Source: Parapristionchus giblindavisi
Lineage: Eukaryota; Nematoda; Chromadorea; Rhabditida; Diplogasteridae
DNA: 64,000 bases
Assembly: GCA_943737045.1 (NCBI GenBank)
Contig: CALSFV010000460.1
Location: 55,785-119,784 of the forward strand
Reading direction: 5' to 3'
Part shown: positions 63,424 through 64,000 of the stretch, one piece after another
Layout of the letters: each line of letters begins with the position of its first letter
How positions within the stretch are numbered: position 1 is the first letter of the stretch
Made by a program: the position numbers and the translations under genes
Notes under the pieces: model-generated
Told to the model about the DNA's origin: nothing
The model's input: only the letters and a program-made list of their open reading frames with translations
Database searches by the model: none

Positions 63424-64000
63424 ACGACCATCTCTCTTAAGGAAGAGAAAAGGGGGAAAGACAAAACAGTTATTCTTCTTCCTCAGAAGAATTCGTTTCT
63501 TTTTCCCAGAGAGAAAGGAGAAGAGATGAGGAGATATAGGCCCCAAAACTTAATTAAAGGGGGGAGGCGAGCCTAACTTGGGCCTATGCCCCCCCCCCCC
63601 CCCTAGTCGAAGCTATCTCTCACTATCAGGGTATGAAGTAATAAACACAAATATTATTTATTTATTTTATTCCCATCAAATACATCAGGACTTAGAGGCA
63701 TAAGTATGTGAGAAAGGGGTAGATGGATTTCAGTCGCACAGGGCGATTTCGGTTTTGGCACGGTGGCTTCTTATAGTGGGAAGGGCTTATATATATTTAT
63801 TCACATTTAGCGAACAAATGTTGTGAAACAAAGAAATGAAGAGTAATAATGAATGGAATGAAATTGTGATCACAAGGGGCCTAGTTGAGGATATCAATAA
63901 GGGGAAAGAGAACATGTAGGTGATGAACAGATAACAACAGGACATGCAGATCAGTCTCCAACATCAAAGGAGATTCTATTTTCGGGTTTTGTAAGCAAAC
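63424..64000. other. No supported gene
   Basis: Purine-rich stretch, a C homopolymer near 63590 and 'tatttatttattt' near 63655. No repeat partner elsewhere in the window and no convincing exon. Confidence 0.5.

Overview
The window is eukaryotic. It contains short exons with GT..AG introns, acceptors of the type tttcag, ttccag or ttacag, and introns full of short TACTGTAG/TACGGTAG motifs. It also holds many small foldback transposons, including ends of the type CAGGGCTGTGCG, and mariner copies. Together these suggest a rhabditid nematode, possibly Caenorhabditis or a relative. That assignment is an inference from style, not from a database match. There are no bacterial-type genes and no CRISPR array, and I could not identify an rRNA gene or an intact tRNA gene.

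The backbone is a tandem array of a two-gene unit on the + strand, seen about three times. Gene X is an unrecognised charged protein, possibly related to KANSL2 in its C3HC3H part. Its eight recognisable exons are here called ex1-ex8, and the true 5' start is not visible. Gene Y begins 600-750 bp downstream of X. It has 6-7 exons and encodes a 156-185 residue protein whose C-terminal half reads like a COMM domain, closest in my judgement to COMMD4. The reading phase closes across every junction of Y in copies B and C, which strongly supports these models.

Layout. 0.5-14.0 kb: copy A. Its X is broken by a 297-bp insert in ex3, a LINE in ex4 and a hAT-type MITE in ex5; its Y has two lost splice acceptors. 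14.2-19.7 kb: a dead mariner, intron-5 fragments of X, foldback elements and a GCGCC satellite. 19.8-25.5 kb: a partial X (ex3-ex6). 22.1-24.2 kb: two large foldbacks lying in its intron 5. 26.1-28.3 kb: a foldback with a second foldback inserted in its arm. 28.5-29.6 kb: a 45-bp minisatellite with a 180-bp higher-order period. 29.9-36.2 kb: copy B (X ex4-ex8; Y intact but without its second exon). 36.7-42.5 kb: GA repeat, foldbacks, an orphan X ex5 and a mariner fragment. 43.0-55.2 kb: copy C (X ex1-ex5 and ex4-ex8 in two pieces, then an intact 7-exon Y). 55.6-64.0 kb: downstream of the array, with pyrimidine/purine low complexity, MITEs and a 2-kb palindrome, and no gene I can support.

A and C are far more alike than either is to B, although B lies between them. 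Because the array supplies empty-site copies of the same introns and exons, many insertions can be delimited exactly. Nothing in the window needs a new enzymatic system. The most interesting material is the decaying COMMD-like/X array itself and the unusually dense population of long foldback elements, several of which could make hairpin RNA if transcribed.
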